This document shows, one piece after another, positions 48,596-57,363 of a stretch of 64,000 bases of DNA (position 1 is the stretch's first letter; every line of letters begins with the position of its first letter). This stretch comes from Phyllobacterium pellucidum. GTDB lineage: Bacteria > Pseudomonadota > Alphaproteobacteria > Rhizobiales > Rhizobiaceae. Position numbers and translations under genes: made by a program. Under the pieces are notes generated by a model. The model was not told the origin of the DNA. It saw only the letters and a program-made list of their open reading frames with translations, and made no database searches. Where the stretch lies: assembly GCF_013327855.1 (NCBI RefSeq), contig NZ_JABUMX010000004.1, forward strand, positions 248,001-312,000, read 5' to 3'.

Positions 48596-48913
48596 ATGCG
48601 TACTAGACTTTATTCTACCAACCCTGCGGGCAGCACAGCTCGCTTTGATCCCTTCAAGCGCCGCACCGCTGGCGCCGCCGGCGCCTCGGACGCGCGCAGC
48701 CCGACAAGGACGCTGCATCTGCCCTGGCTCCCTCTCTATCTCCTCGCGATTTGTGTTTGTCAGCCAGCTTTGGGCCAAGCCGCAGTCACTGCCGCCGTGG
48801 TCCTGGCAGTCATGACGGCTACCTCGGAAATACTGACGAAGCGCCTTGTCGCTAAGCGGTCGTCCCAGAGGCGGCTACGTGGCGCGATGGTGGAGCCCGA
48901 CATATTGATTTGA
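48596..48913 (+). CDS. Stand-alone fragment of a type I exporter membrane domain
   Basis: A 105-residue ORF preceded by an A/G-rich ribosome-binding region (GGGGG seven bases before ATG). Residues about 42-92 (LPWLPLYLLAICVCQPALGQ through SEILTKRLVAKRS) clearly match part of the exporter encoded next (LPWMPLYLIFVYMLHPYLGA through TELMTRRLASATHQ): the PWxPLYL entry, one hydrophobic hairpin and the following basic stretch. The N-terminal 40 residues do not match. It is either the remnant of a duplicated exporter gene or a small membrane protein in its own right. It lies between the substrate gene and the intact exporter gene. Confidence 0.65.
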   Translation: MRTRLYSTNPAGSTARFDPFKRRTAGAAGASDARSPTRTLHLPWLPLYLLAICVCQPALGQAAVTAAVVLAVMTATSEILTKRLVAKRSSQRRLRGAMVEPDILI

Positions 48914-48978
48914 ACTGGCAAGCGCGGTCCGCCCGTGGCCGCTCCGCCTAAAGCTTCAACAAGAAACGGTAAGACAAA

Positions 48979-50745
48979 ATGCGCTCGAAAACCCCATTGA
49001 CTGGCACTAAGCGGAAAAATGCCGAGAAGCTAACGCAAGGCTTTCGCGGGATATTCGTATTTCTCTTCACCACCTCCGGCGTCATCAACATTCTCGCACT
49101 GACCGGCTCCTTTTACATGCTGCAGATTTACGATCGCGCCCTGACCAGCGGCAGTGTTCCGACGCTCCTCGCCTTGTCGGCTCTGGCCATTGGTCTCTAT
49201 TTGTTCCAAGGTATGTTTGATATTATCCGCTCTCAGGTACTGGTGCGTATCGGCGCGCGTCTCGACAGCAGGATCGCTCCGATGGCGCATCAAGTGGCTA
49301 TCGACATGCCACGCTTTGGTTTTTCAACGGCCGAGGCGCTGGAGCGTGGCCGTGATGTCGATACGGTACGCGGCTTCTTGGGCAGCCAAGGCCCAGTCGC
49401 GCTGTTCGACCTGCCATGGATGCCGCTCTATCTCATCTTCGTCTATATGCTTCATCCCTATCTCGGCGCCCTCACCTTTGCCGGCGCATTCATCCTGTCG
49501 ATGCTGACGATTGCAACCGAGCTGATGACCCGCCGCCTGGCAAGTGCAACCCATCAGGCCGCCATTGCTCGCAACGGGATCGCCGATTCAAACGCCCGAA
49601 ACGCCGATATTCTGAAGGCGATGGGTTTTGCCGGAAGAGCGGTCGATCGCTTCAATCAAGCCAATCAGGATCACCTCGAACTTCAAACACGCACGAACGA
49701 CATCAGTGGAACATTTGGAGCGATCTCTCGCGTACTTCGCATGATCCTACAATCTGCTGTGCTTGGTCTGGGTGCGTGGCTCACGATCCAGGGTGAGTTG
49801 TCCGCTGGCGCAATTATCGCCGCGTCGGTTTCTTCAGCCCGTGCTCTCGCGCCCGTCGATCTCGCAATAGGCAACTGGAAGAGCGTCGTCGCTGCGCGCA
49901 CGGCATTTGGGCGGCTCAAGGAAACCGTCGTAGCATTGTCTTCTATTGAGGCACCGATGGATCTGCCTGCTCCTGTTGGATCGTTGAAGGTTGAAAAGAT
50001 CACGGTAGCCGCGCCAGGGTCCGGACGGGTGCTTCTTAGTGATGTCACCTTTGAGATCAATGCGGGTCAGGCGCTCGGCATTATCGGACCGAGCGGCGGC
50101 GGCAAGACGACACTTGCGCGTGCCCTGACCGGTATCTGGCCAACGCTACGCGGTAGCGTGCGACTGGATGATGCCGAACTGACGCAGTGGTCGGACAGCA
50201 AGCTTGGCCAATATCTGGGTTATCTTCCGCAGGATGTGGCACTGCTGGATGCAACGGTCGAAGAGAATATCTCGCGGCTTGAGCCCAAGGTAGACGCACG
50301 GGCGATCGTCGAGGCGGCCCAGATCACCGGGATTCATGAGATGATCGTGCGTATGCCGGATGGTTATCGAACGGCGCTTGGTCCGCAGGGTGCCTCACTT
50401 TCCGCTGGCCAGCGCCAGCGCATCGGCTTGGCACGTGCCCTTTACCGCAACCCCTTCATCGTTGTCATGGACGAGCCGAATTCCAATCTCGATGGTGAAG
50501 GCGAGATGGCACTAACCCAGACGATCAAGGCTATCCGCGAACGCGGCGGTATCGCCATCGTCATAGCCCACCGGCCAAGCGCTTTGGCCGCAGTCGACAT
50601 GGTCGCCGTCATCCAGAACGGCAAGATGGTGGCTTTTGGACCAAAGGACGAGATTCTCAAATCGTCCACGCCCGCAGAAACAGTCAACCGACCCGCGCCT
50701 GCCGCACAAAATGCGCCGCGCGTCACATCGAGGGTTTCAGCATGA
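48979..50745 (+). CDS. Type I secretion system permease/ATPase (PrtD family)
   Basis: A 588-residue inner-membrane exporter: six spans in the N-terminal half (starting FVFLFTTSGVINILALTGSF) and a C-terminal ABC ATPase with Walker A GPSGGGKTT, signature LSAGQRQR and Walker B VVMDEPNSNLD. It lacks an N-terminal C39 or C39-like peptidase domain, so it belongs to the PrtD/AprD group that exports RTX proteins without cleaving a leader. It should form the export channel with the HlyD-type adaptor downstream and a TolC-type outer-membrane protein encoded elsewhere. Its stop overlaps the start of the second RTX gene (ATGA). Confidence 0.95.
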   Translation: MRSKTPLTGTKRKNAEKLTQGFRGIFVFLFTTSGVINILALTGSFYMLQIYDRALTSGSVPTLLALSALAIGLYLFQGMFDIIRSQVLVRIGARLDSRIAPMAHQVAIDMPRFGFSTAEALERGRDVDTVRGFLGSQGPVALFDLPWMPLYLIFVYMLHPYLGALTFAGAFILSMLTIATELMTRRLASATHQAAIARNGIADSNARNADILKAMGFAGRAVDRFNQANQDHLELQTRTNDISGTFGAISRVLRMILQSAVLGLGAWLTIQGELSAGAIIAASVSSARALAPVDLAIGNWKSVVAARTAFGRLKETVVALSSIEAPMDLPAPVGSLKVEKITVAAPGSGRVLLSDVTFEINAGQALGIIGPSGGGKTTLARALTGIWPTLRGSVRLDDAELTQWSDSKLGQYLGYLPQDVALLDATVEENISRLEPKVDARAIVEAAQITGIHEMIVRMPDGYRTALGPQGASLSAGQRQRIGLARALYRNPFIVVMDEPNSNLDGEGEMALTQTIKAIRERGGIAIVIAHRPSALAAVDMVAVIQNGKMVAFGPKDEILKSSTPAETVNRPAPAAQNAPRVTSRVSA

Positions 50746-53372
50746 TGATCGATGTCAAAGGGACCAAAACCACCAAGCCGGAAACGGACGAGTCACATGA
50801 ACATTATGTCCTGAAGAACCAGGACAAACGCTCCAATGCACCACTGTTCTTTACGGTGTTTCTCACCGGACTTGCGCTTTACCTGAAAAGCGCATTCCCA
50901 CGGCTGGGCAGTGACGAGCAGCAAGAAGAAGCCAAGTCTCAAGCGCCGGAGCAGTCTGGGTCGCCTGCGGTTGTGGCAGCTGGCGCTCCCAAAGTTACGA
51001 CGGAACTCGAAGAAACAGCAAAAGAGAGGTCCGGTTCCGGTGGCCGATTGTTTGGAAGCGGAGACTGGCGCTATGAGCTTTCCGATTCCCCGATGATCGA
51101 GTTCCAAAAGCTTAACCTGCCACACACTGTCCTTCTGAAAAAGTTCGGTGGGGTATCGTTCTCGTTCCATGCGGCAAATGACAATGCCTGGCGTGGTGGC
51201 AGGGTATCCAATATTGGCTACGGCGGTGGCGGTGGCGGTAGTTCAAATTCCCAGGCTGCGCCTGTCTATGACCTCGACCCGCGCGACGATCCCGAATCTG
51301 AGGTGGATGACGAGGACGATGCGGACGAGGAGAAAGCCGTCAATCGTGCGCCCAGGGTCAACGGGCCGGTCTATCTGGCGGACGTCTTTGGGTGTGCGGT
51401 CGCCCTGATCGGGCTTTCCGATCTTCTGCGTGGTGCATCTGATCCGGACGGCGATGCTCTCCGCATCGAGAACGTTACCGTGTCGTCGGGGACACTGACG
51501 CAGACGCCAAGTGGCTGGTATTTTGATGCGGCGATGCTCGGTCCGGTGACTGTCACCTATCAGATCAGTGACGGCAAGGTGTCGATCCTGCAAACGGCCC
51601 AGTTTTCCGTGCTGAAGGCACCGCCGATCATCGGCACCCAAGGCGACGATATCCTCGTCGGAACAAACTGCGCTGACGACGTAGACGGTCGTGACGGAAA
51701 TGACAATATCGACACCCGGGGCGGCAACGACACGGTCAACGGCGGCAACGGCAATGACCATATCATCACCGGCAGTGGTGATGATCTCATCTTCGCGGGA
51801 GCCGGCGACGACATCGTTCTGGCCGGTCTCGGCGACGATCAGGTGTTTGGCGGCAGCGGCAACGACCGTCTGTTCGGGGAAGAAGGTCGCGACACCATCT
51901 TCGGTGAAGGCGGCGATGATAGCATCAGCGGCGGAGCGGACGACGACCTGCTGTTCGGCGGCGAGGGCAATGACAGCATTGCCGGTGATCTTGGCCGTGA
52001 TACCATACATGGCGACGTCGGGAATGACAGGCTGGATGGCGGCGGCGGGAACGATAGCCTCTTTGGCCAAGCCGGAGCAGACGTTCTCGACGGCGGCGCA
52101 GACGATGATTTTCTCAGTGGCGGGGATGACGAAGACATCGTGCGCGGCGGCGACGGCAATGATACCGTCGCAGGTGATGTCGATCAGGCAGCCGACCGGT
52201 ATGATGGTGGCGCCGGCATCGACACACTCGACTATTCCGCAGTCCTGCACGGCAGCACGATCGATCTCGACAAAGGTGCTGCATTCAGTGACGAGATCGG
52301 TCACGACACAATCTCGAACTTTGAAGTGCTCCTAGCTGGGGCGGGACAGGATGATATACAAGGCAGCGATGCGGCCGAGGAGATCCATGGCAATGGCGGC
52401 GATGACCTGATCGATGGCGGTGGTGGCGCCGACATCGTGTCAGGCGGCGTGGGCGATGATCAGCTGTCTGGTGGAGCAGGAGCGGATAGGGTCAGCGGCG
52501 ATGCTGGCCGGGATACTGTCACGGCTGCCATGGATGGGGCGGCGGACACCTATGATGGCGGCGCAGGAATCGACACGCTCGACTATTCCGCCGCGTTGAT
52601 GGACGTGGTTATCGACCTCGTTGCTGCCCATGCCAGCGGCGCGGAAATCGGCAGCGATAGCGTCACCAATTTCGAGGTCATCAAGTCCGGCGAAGGGGAT
52701 GACGAAATCAGGGGGAGTGGCGCCAACGAAACCCTGATCGGCAATGACGGAAACGATGTGATTTCGGACGGGGCCGGCGAAGACTGCGTGCTGGCAGGCA
52801 CGGGCGACGATATCGTGCAGGCCGCTGCCGACGGAGACGATGATATCTATCGTGGCGAGGAAGGGTCTGACACCCTTGATTATTCGCAGTCGGCACAGGG
52901 CGTGCTTGTCGATCTGAACACCGGTACTGCGACAGGATTTGCGATCGGGAATGATGTGATCTCAGGCTTCGAGCAGGTAATCGGAAGTGCTGCCAATGAT
53001 CAGATTAACATTGGCACAACTGCAATGATTCTAGAAGGCAATGGGGGTGCTGATACTTTTCAGTTCCAGATCCCTGAAGGCAGTTCCAGCGCCGAGGTTA
53101 TCCACCAGATCCTCGACTTCATGGTTGGCGATCGCATCGAGATGTCAAGGTATGAGATCTTCGAAGATGTCATCGATAGCCTAGAGGACCGCTTTGAAGA
53201 TACATACGGCGACGACGCCGACGAACAACCGCTGCCAATTCGGGTGCGCCACGAAGGGACTGACGAACTGCAGCAGACGTTAATCGAGGTCGATATGGAC
53301 CGCGACGAACACTATGAAATGACAATTAACCTGACCGGTCATCACATGCTGATGATCGTTGAAAATCCTTGA
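50742..53372 (+). CDS. RTX calcium-binding protein with N-terminal membrane segment and cadherin-like domain
   Basis: An 876-residue acidic protein. A short charged N-terminus (ending KNQDKRSN) is followed by a hydrophobic segment at residues about 33-50 (APLFFTVFLTGLALYLKS), a linker with a Gly-rich stretch and an acidic stretch, and a cadherin/tandem-95-like domain (about 205-290, NRAPRVNGPVYLADVFG; DPDGDALRIENV). RTX blocks run from about 300 to 760, including three longer units that each begin with DxYxGGxGxDTLDYS. The C-terminal 110 residues are non-repetitive. It is coupled to the exporter gene and followed 37 bases later by the adaptor gene. It could be a second secreted substrate or, given the basic-then-hydrophobic N-terminus, a membrane-tethered periplasmic partner. 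Confidence 0.82.
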   Translation: MMIDVKGTKTTKPETDESHEHYVLKNQDKRSNAPLFFTVFLTGLALYLKSAFPRLGSDEQQEEAKSQAPEQSGSPAVVAAGAPKVTTELEETAKERSGSGGRLFGSGDWRYELSDSPMIEFQKLNLPHTVLLKKFGGVSFSFHAANDNAWRGGRVSNIGYGGGGGGSSNSQAAPVYDLDPRDDPESEVDDEDDADEEKAVNRAPRVNGPVYLADVFGCAVALIGLSDLLRGASDPDGDALRIENVTVSSGTLTQTPSGWYFDAAMLGPVTVTYQISDGKVSILQTAQFSVLKAPPIIGTQGDDILVGTNCADDVDGRDGNDNIDTRGGNDTVNGGNGNDHIITGSGDDLIFAGAGDDIVLAGLGDDQVFGGSGNDRLFGEEGRDTIFGEGGDDSISGGADDDLLFGGEGNDSIAGDLGRDTIHGDVGNDRLDGGGGNDSLFGQAGADVLDGGADDDFLSGGDDEDIVRGGDGNDTVAGDVDQAADRYDGGAGIDTLDYSAVLHGSTIDLDKGAAFSDEIGHDTISNFEVLLAGAGQDDIQGSDAAEEIHGNGGDDLIDGGGGADIVSGGVGDDQLSGGAGADRVSGDAGRDTVTAAMDGAADTYDGGAGIDTLDYSAALMDVVIDLVAAHASGAEIGSDSVTNFEVIKSGEGDDEIRGSGANETLIGNDGNDVISDGAGEDCVLAGTGDDIVQAAADGDDDIYRGEEGSDTLDYSQSAQGVLVDLNTGTATGFAIGNDVISGFEQVIGSAANDQINIGTTAMILEGNGGADTFQFQIPEGSSSAEVIHQILDFMVGDRIEMSRYEIFEDVIDSLEDRFEDTYGDDADEQPLPIRVRHEGTDELQQTLIEVDMDRDEHYEMTINLTGHHMLMIVENP

Positions 53373-53409
53373 ATGAATACGTCGTCTTGACGCGAACGGG
53401 AGTGAAGAA

Positions 53410-54747
53410 ATGTTCGGCCGCAAAAAACAAAAAGACCTGGGCCTTGGAACGCAGATCGAGCCGGAAAACACCTTCCCGGTGGGCCCACGGGTTTTTGCAG
53501 GTATCACCCTTGGCATGCTTCTGTTCGTGGGCGCAGGAGGATGGGCTGCAACCGCGCAACTGACCGGGGCGATCATCGCGCCAGGCATGGTTAAGGTCGA
53601 CCAAAATTTGAAGTCAATTCAGCACCGCGATGGTGGCATCATCAGTGAGATTGCGGTCAAAGAAGGTGATTTTGTAAGCAAGGGTCAGATTATGCTGCGG
53701 CTTGACGATGCCGAAACCAAAGCAGAGCTTTCGATCGTCCGCACGCAGCTCGTCGAATTCATGGCGAAACAGGCAAGGCTCATGGCTGAGCGCGATAATC
53801 TCGATGCGATCATGATGTCAAAAGAACTAACCGCACGAACCAATGATTACCCCTACGTGTTCTTTGGTGAGAAGCGTATGTTTGATGGCAACCGTCAAAA
53901 CCGCGAGAGCCAGAAAGAACAGCTAATCCTTGGCATTGATCAATTGGGTGAGGAGATCAAGGGGCTCGAAGCGCAGCGCGATGCAAAGATCGACGAGATC
54001 GCACTGGTGAAGACTGAACACGACAAGATCAAGGGGCTGACCGACAAGCGGCTGATCGAGACTTCGCGCAAGTATGTCATCGACCGGGAGATGGCCAAGC
54101 TGTTGGGAGAACGCGGAGAGGTCGAAGCCAATATCGCACGGGCCAAGGCCCGCATGGGTGAAATTCGCCTGCAAATCATTGCCATAGACGAGACTGCCCG
54201 TACCGAAGCACAGCGGGAACTCTCCTCTATCGAACCCAAGCTCTCCGAACTTCGGGAACGGCGAGTAGCCATTGAGGATCGGCTGGCGCGAGCCGATATT
54301 CGTGCGCCGCTGTCAGGTACCGTCAACGAACTCGCGGTCCACACCATCGGCGGTGTCATAACGCCAGCTGAGAAGCTGGTGACACTCGTGCCGGCTGACG
54401 CGGCGCTCAAGATCGAGGCAAAATTATCTCCGACGGATATCGACCAGTTATACGTCGGCCAACCGGCAAAATTGCGCTTCTCGGCATTCAACACGCGTAC
54501 GACGCCAGAACTGCATGGCAAGATTGCCTATGTTTCCGCCGCGACCAGTAGCGACCCAACAACAGGCCAGGTCTACTATCTGTGCGATGTGATCGTTCCC
54601 TCGGAGGAGCTTGAAAAGCTCGGCGACAGCAAGCTCATGCCTGGCATGCCAGTCGAAGTATTTGTTTCGACGGAACAGCGCACGGCCATGTCCTTCCTGT
54701 CCAAACCCCTCGCGGATCAATTTAATCGCGCTTTTCGCGAACAGTAA
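53410..54747 (+). CDS. Type I secretion membrane fusion protein (HlyD/PrtE family)
   Basis: A 445-residue periplasmic adaptor. It has a short cytoplasmic N-terminus, one membrane span (about residues 22-47), a first lipoyl half-motif (IQHRDGGIISEIAVKEGDFV), and a long alpha-helical hairpin (about 100-290). The second lipoyl/beta-barrel part has IRAPLSGTVNELAVHTIGGV and the typical LMPGMPVEVFVSTEQRT near the C-terminus. It connects the inner-membrane exporter to a TolC-type channel. Last gene of the locus. Confidence 0.95.
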   Translation: MFGRKKQKDLGLGTQIEPENTFPVGPRVFAGITLGMLLFVGAGGWAATAQLTGAIIAPGMVKVDQNLKSIQHRDGGIISEIAVKEGDFVSKGQIMLRLDDAETKAELSIVRTQLVEFMAKQARLMAERDNLDAIMMSKELTARTNDYPYVFFGEKRMFDGNRQNRESQKEQLILGIDQLGEEIKGLEAQRDAKIDEIALVKTEHDKIKGLTDKRLIETSRKYVIDREMAKLLGERGEVEANIARAKARMGEIRLQIIAIDETARTEAQRELSSIEPKLSELRERRVAIEDRLARADIRAPLSGTVNELAVHTIGGVITPAEKLVTLVPADAALKIEAKLSPTDIDQLYVGQPAKLRFSAFNTRTTPELHGKIAYVSAATSSDPTTGQVYYLCDVIVPSEELEKLGDSKLMPGMPVEVFVSTEQRTAMSFLSKPLADQFNRAFREQ

Positions 54748-55088
54748 GGAAGAGGCATTAGGAAAACATCTGCGTGCGGTCAGTCTCCAACGTTAAACGA
54801 ACCTCAACAAATTGGGTTTGACCGTACCACATTTTGAAACCAAAGCAGCAATCTCGCTGGACGCTATGCAGTATACCAGAACGAGTGGCCGCATCATTTG
54901 CTAGGACCAATGCTTCTCACAAAGTTTAGTTTGTGAAACGTTAGCTGTAAACTATCCTTGCAAATGGCTATTTTGGCCTCTCGAGTTATTGAAGACGTGC
55001 AACGCCACTGCGACCATCATCTTCATCCAGTTTGTTGCGGTTTATTGTCACCCAAGGCAAGAGCAGGTTCGGAAGTGAGGCAAGGGTT
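54748..55088. other. Intergenic region after the secretion locus
   Basis: 341 bases, noticeably more AT-rich than the neighbouring genes. No gene, clear terminator or RNA structure is seen; its end holds the leader of the broken response-regulator gene (GAGGCAAGGG before ATG 55089). Confidence 0.4.
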
Positions 55089-55427
55089 ATGTCGGGTCAA
55101 ATTAAGGTCATCGTAGTAGACGATTATCCGTTATTCCGGACCGGTATCATTCAAACTATCAGTACTGACGAGAATATTACGGTTGTGGGCGAAGGATGAG
55201 CGGCCGAGGACGCTATCCAACTCAGTTCTCGCTATGCTCCTAATATTGCACTACTGGACATTTCCATGCCAGGTGGTGGCATCGAGGCCGCCAAAAAGCT
55301 ATTGACGTCGACTAGCCTGACTAAGGTCATATTTCTTACTGAGTTGGAAGCAGAAGACAAAGTATTGGCGGCCATCGACCTGCGACTCAGGGGAAGAAGC
55401 GGATCGCCCAAATCTGGCGCTGTCTAA
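55089..55427 (+). pseudogene. Truncated NarL/LuxR-type response regulator with in-frame stop
   Basis: Begins with a good ribosome-binding site and MSGQIKVIVVDDYPLFRTGI, the classic receiver-domain start. A TGA at 55197 interrupts it after VVGEG. The same frame then resumes with AEDAIQLSSRYAPNIALLDI (phosphoacceptor Asp of LLDISMPGG) and KVIFLTELEAEDKVLAAID. Similarity ends near 55380, so the C-terminal part of the receiver and the whole DNA-binding HTH are missing. In-frame TAA at 55425. Two independent lesions make it a dead gene. Confidence 0.8.
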
Positions 55428-55509
55428 GCGGCTTCTTGACGCCAACCTTTTGGCCAGGGTTCCATGCCGGACGTCCTAGTGCGTTAGGATCATATTGTGC
55501 AATACCCAT
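55387..55509 (-). pseudogene. N-terminal fragment of a tyrosine-recombinase-type integrase
   Basis: The minus strand from ATG 55509 reads MGIAQYDPNALGRPAWNPG, then KVGVKKPLRQRQIWAIRFF, then a stop. The VGxKxPLxxxQIWAIRF block is, from memory, the N-terminus of a small integrase-family protein that is widespread in rhizobia. Only about 40 codons remain. It abuts the truncated 3' end of the response-regulator pseudogene, so the junction near 55385 is probably a recombination breakpoint. Confidence 0.5.
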
Positions 55510-55961
55510 TTTCGTTCTCCTTCGACCAACATTGGCCGCAAGAACAACTCATGAGAACACTGTCGGGGCCGACGGCCGACCGTCCGCTGCTAGGACACCC
55601 CACACGAAAAGCGGACAGAGCTCTGCCGCCGGGGTTTGGGATTGGCCAAAGCGGACATTTTCCCGCCGTCGCAGGTGCGCGCATCAAAGGGTAAGCATTG
55701 GTGTGGGCGAAGAGGCGGTGGGGTCCTCGCGTGGGTGAAAAACTCGCGCCGAGTTGAGAATGGCTTTATTCCGCGATGCGTTTAGGCGGGTATGGTGATT
55801 AATCGGCACCAATTGAAATTCGCGATTATATGGACGTATTTCGATCGACAGCGCGGAGGCGAGTTTGTTCAAGTGCGACGCTGTCCTTATAAACAAATGC
55901 GCTGGCGAACAGGGATGCTTCGGTCTAAGCTAATTTACTCATTTCGAATCTGGAGTTTCTG
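55510..55961. other. Gene-poor right margin of the accessory region
   Basis: About 450 bases without a convincing gene. Contains the right copy of the hairpin repeat and a further short AGCGGACATTT match at about 55654, then AT-rich sequence leading to the next gene. Confidence 0.5.
55564..55617 (+). repeat. Hairpin repeat, right copy (pairs with 38376-38428)
   Basis: A 54-base direct repeat of 38376-38428 with about 80% identity, again holding GTCCGCT (55582-55588) and AGCGGAC (55610-55616) as a perfect inverted repeat. It lies next to the integrase fragment, about 17 kb from its partner. Confidence 0.6.
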
Positions 55962-56327
55962 ATGCCGCCGTTTCCTGCCGAGGTCCGTTCCATTCTTAAC
56001 CGAGTAATGGGTTCGTCGCCCGCTGATTTGCGGCTCGTCGCCCAGCGACTGCATGATCATGCGCTCGAAGAACGTATGTCGGGAGAAGAGTTACGATCTG
56101 CGTTGGAATTGCTCGGCTATCGCACTGTCGTGGAATTCTGCGCTGAATTGGGCATGCCAGCGCACGTAGCCGAACGCTGGGAGCGTTTCGGCGTGTCCAG
56201 CGAAATGAAACAGGTATTTGCCTACCTTATTAGTCAGCGCAAGCGCTTTGCCGAGGCTGTCGAGGAGTTTGAAGCCATCACCCATGTCGGGCTTAAAGAT
56301 TTTCTGCGCAGCCGGGGCATAGTTTAA
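55962..56327 (+). CDS. Hypothetical 121-residue helical protein
   Basis: A complete small gene with GGAG six bases before ATG. The protein is soluble and predicted mostly helical. A central segment, LGYRTVVEFCAELGMPAHVAERWERFGVS, has the look of a helix-turn-helix, which would make it DNA-binding, but I do not recognise the family. It ends in a 4-nt tail-to-tail overlap with the SorC-family regulator gene and is the first intact gene after the accessory region. Confidence 0.65.
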   Translation: MPPFPAEVRSILNRVMGSSPADLRLVAQRLHDHALEERMSGEELRSALELLGYRTVVEFCAELGMPAHVAERWERFGVSSEMKQVFAYLISQRKRFAEAVEEFEAITHVGLKDFLRSRGIV

Positions 56328-57271
56328 CTTATCAGGGCAGTAGCCGTTTGGCTATCGGTTATGAGGACCCGTGCGGGCATAACTTTCAGCGCCGCCTTAA
56401 TGGCTTCGACTTTGGAACTCCCCCCCGCTGCAATGACCACATTTGGTATCCGAGCGACAATATCGAGGTCAATGGCCATCACCTGACGATTTATCATATG
56501 GTCTACCAGCTTGCCTTCCCTGTCGATGAAATAGCAAAGAATGTTGGCAACTGCGCCTTGGGCCTTCAGGGGATCAACCAGTTCGTTCGGCACGATGCCG
56601 TGCCGGAAGATCGTTGATTGCCGCGAAATGTCACCCACGGTCAGAAGCGCGATATCTGCTCGAGCGGCCCGTTGGCGCACCTCCTCGAGGGTAGGCTGAT
56701 GCCAGAGGGCCTCGCGCAATAGCTCATCGTCTACGATGACCGGCGCTGTGATCTGATAGCTGTCGATGTCGAAAGCCTCGGCCACTTTTGCTGCAACAAT
56801 GGACGGGTTGATCCAACGCGAATGGGCGAGGCTCCCAACGAGCGCAACCACAGCCGCATTCGATAGCTTTCGACGCTCAATAAATCGGAGACTTGCAAAA
56901 AGTGTTGCGCCGCCGCCGATCGCGAGTGTCATGCCATCCTGCATTTGTTCGCCCAGATATTGTGCAACGGCATGCCCCAATGCGGTTTCCAGGTGCTCAT
57001 CCGAACTCGGGGTCGGAATAACAATTGCCGAGGCGAGGCTCCATTGAGCCTCGAGTCTTCGTTCCAGAGCGATCTGCTCTGCCGTGGCAGTATTGATCGT
57101 TGTTATGACCAACCCCTCGGCAGTGCAGGCAGCAAGCGTTCGCATGACCTTGACACGGCTGACCTTGAGCTTGTCGGCAATCTGCTCTTGGGTCATGCCT
57201 TCAACATAGTACAGCCAGGCTGTCTTCACCTTTATGTCGGAGGAAACGATCGGGAGGGCTTCAGCTTCCAT
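56324..57271 (-). CDS. SorC/DeoR-type sugar-binding transcriptional regulator
   Basis: A 315-residue SorC-family regulator. The N-terminal HTH is YYVEGMTQEQIADKL with KVSRVKVMRTLAACTAEGLV. The large C-terminal sugar-phosphate-binding domain shows TLAIGGGATLFASLR, ALVGSLAHS, VGDISRQSTIFRHG and the late VIAAGGSSKVEAIKAAL. Family members typically sense phosphorylated sugars. It diverges from the ABC importer operon with the TGAACAT palindrome between them, and most likely represses it until its phosphorylated ligand appears. Confidence 0.92.
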   Translation of the reverse strand: MEAEALPIVSSDIKVKTAWLYYVEGMTQEQIADKLKVSRVKVMRTLAACTAEGLVITTINTATAEQIALERRLEAQWSLASAIVIPTPSSDEHLETALGHAVAQYLGEQMQDGMTLAIGGGATLFASLRFIERRKLSNAAVVALVGSLAHSRWINPSIVAAKVAEAFDIDSYQITAPVIVDDELLREALWHQPTLEEVRQRAARADIALLTVGDISRQSTIFRHGIVPNELVDPLKAQGAVANILCYFIDREGKLVDHMINRQVMAIDLDIVARIPNVVIAAGGSSKVEAIKAALKVMPARVLITDSQTATALIS

Positions 57272-57342
57272 GGGCCGCTTTCTTCGTGTTGGCCGTTTCG
57301 TTTTACATCAAAACTGTTCAATTGTCATTGACATGAAACAAA

Positions 57343-57363
57343 TGAACATTGATTATATGTTCA
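57343..57363. promoter_or_regulatory. Candidate SorC operator between regulator and ABC importer
   Basis: TGAACAT (57343-57349) and ATGTTCA (57357-57363) form a perfect 7-bp inverted repeat with a 7-base spacer. Extra TGTTCA half-sites lie at 57315-57320 and 57372-57377. All sit in the 186-base space between the divergent genes. Confidence 0.6.

Noticed and set aside
51243-52304. 353-codon minus-strand frame inside the second RTX gene
   Set aside because: Shadow of RTX repeats; no independent start signal.
55690-55950. Short frames reading INRHQLKFAIIW and similar between the island margin and the next gene
   Set aside because: No start codon with ribosome-binding site and no recognisable motif.
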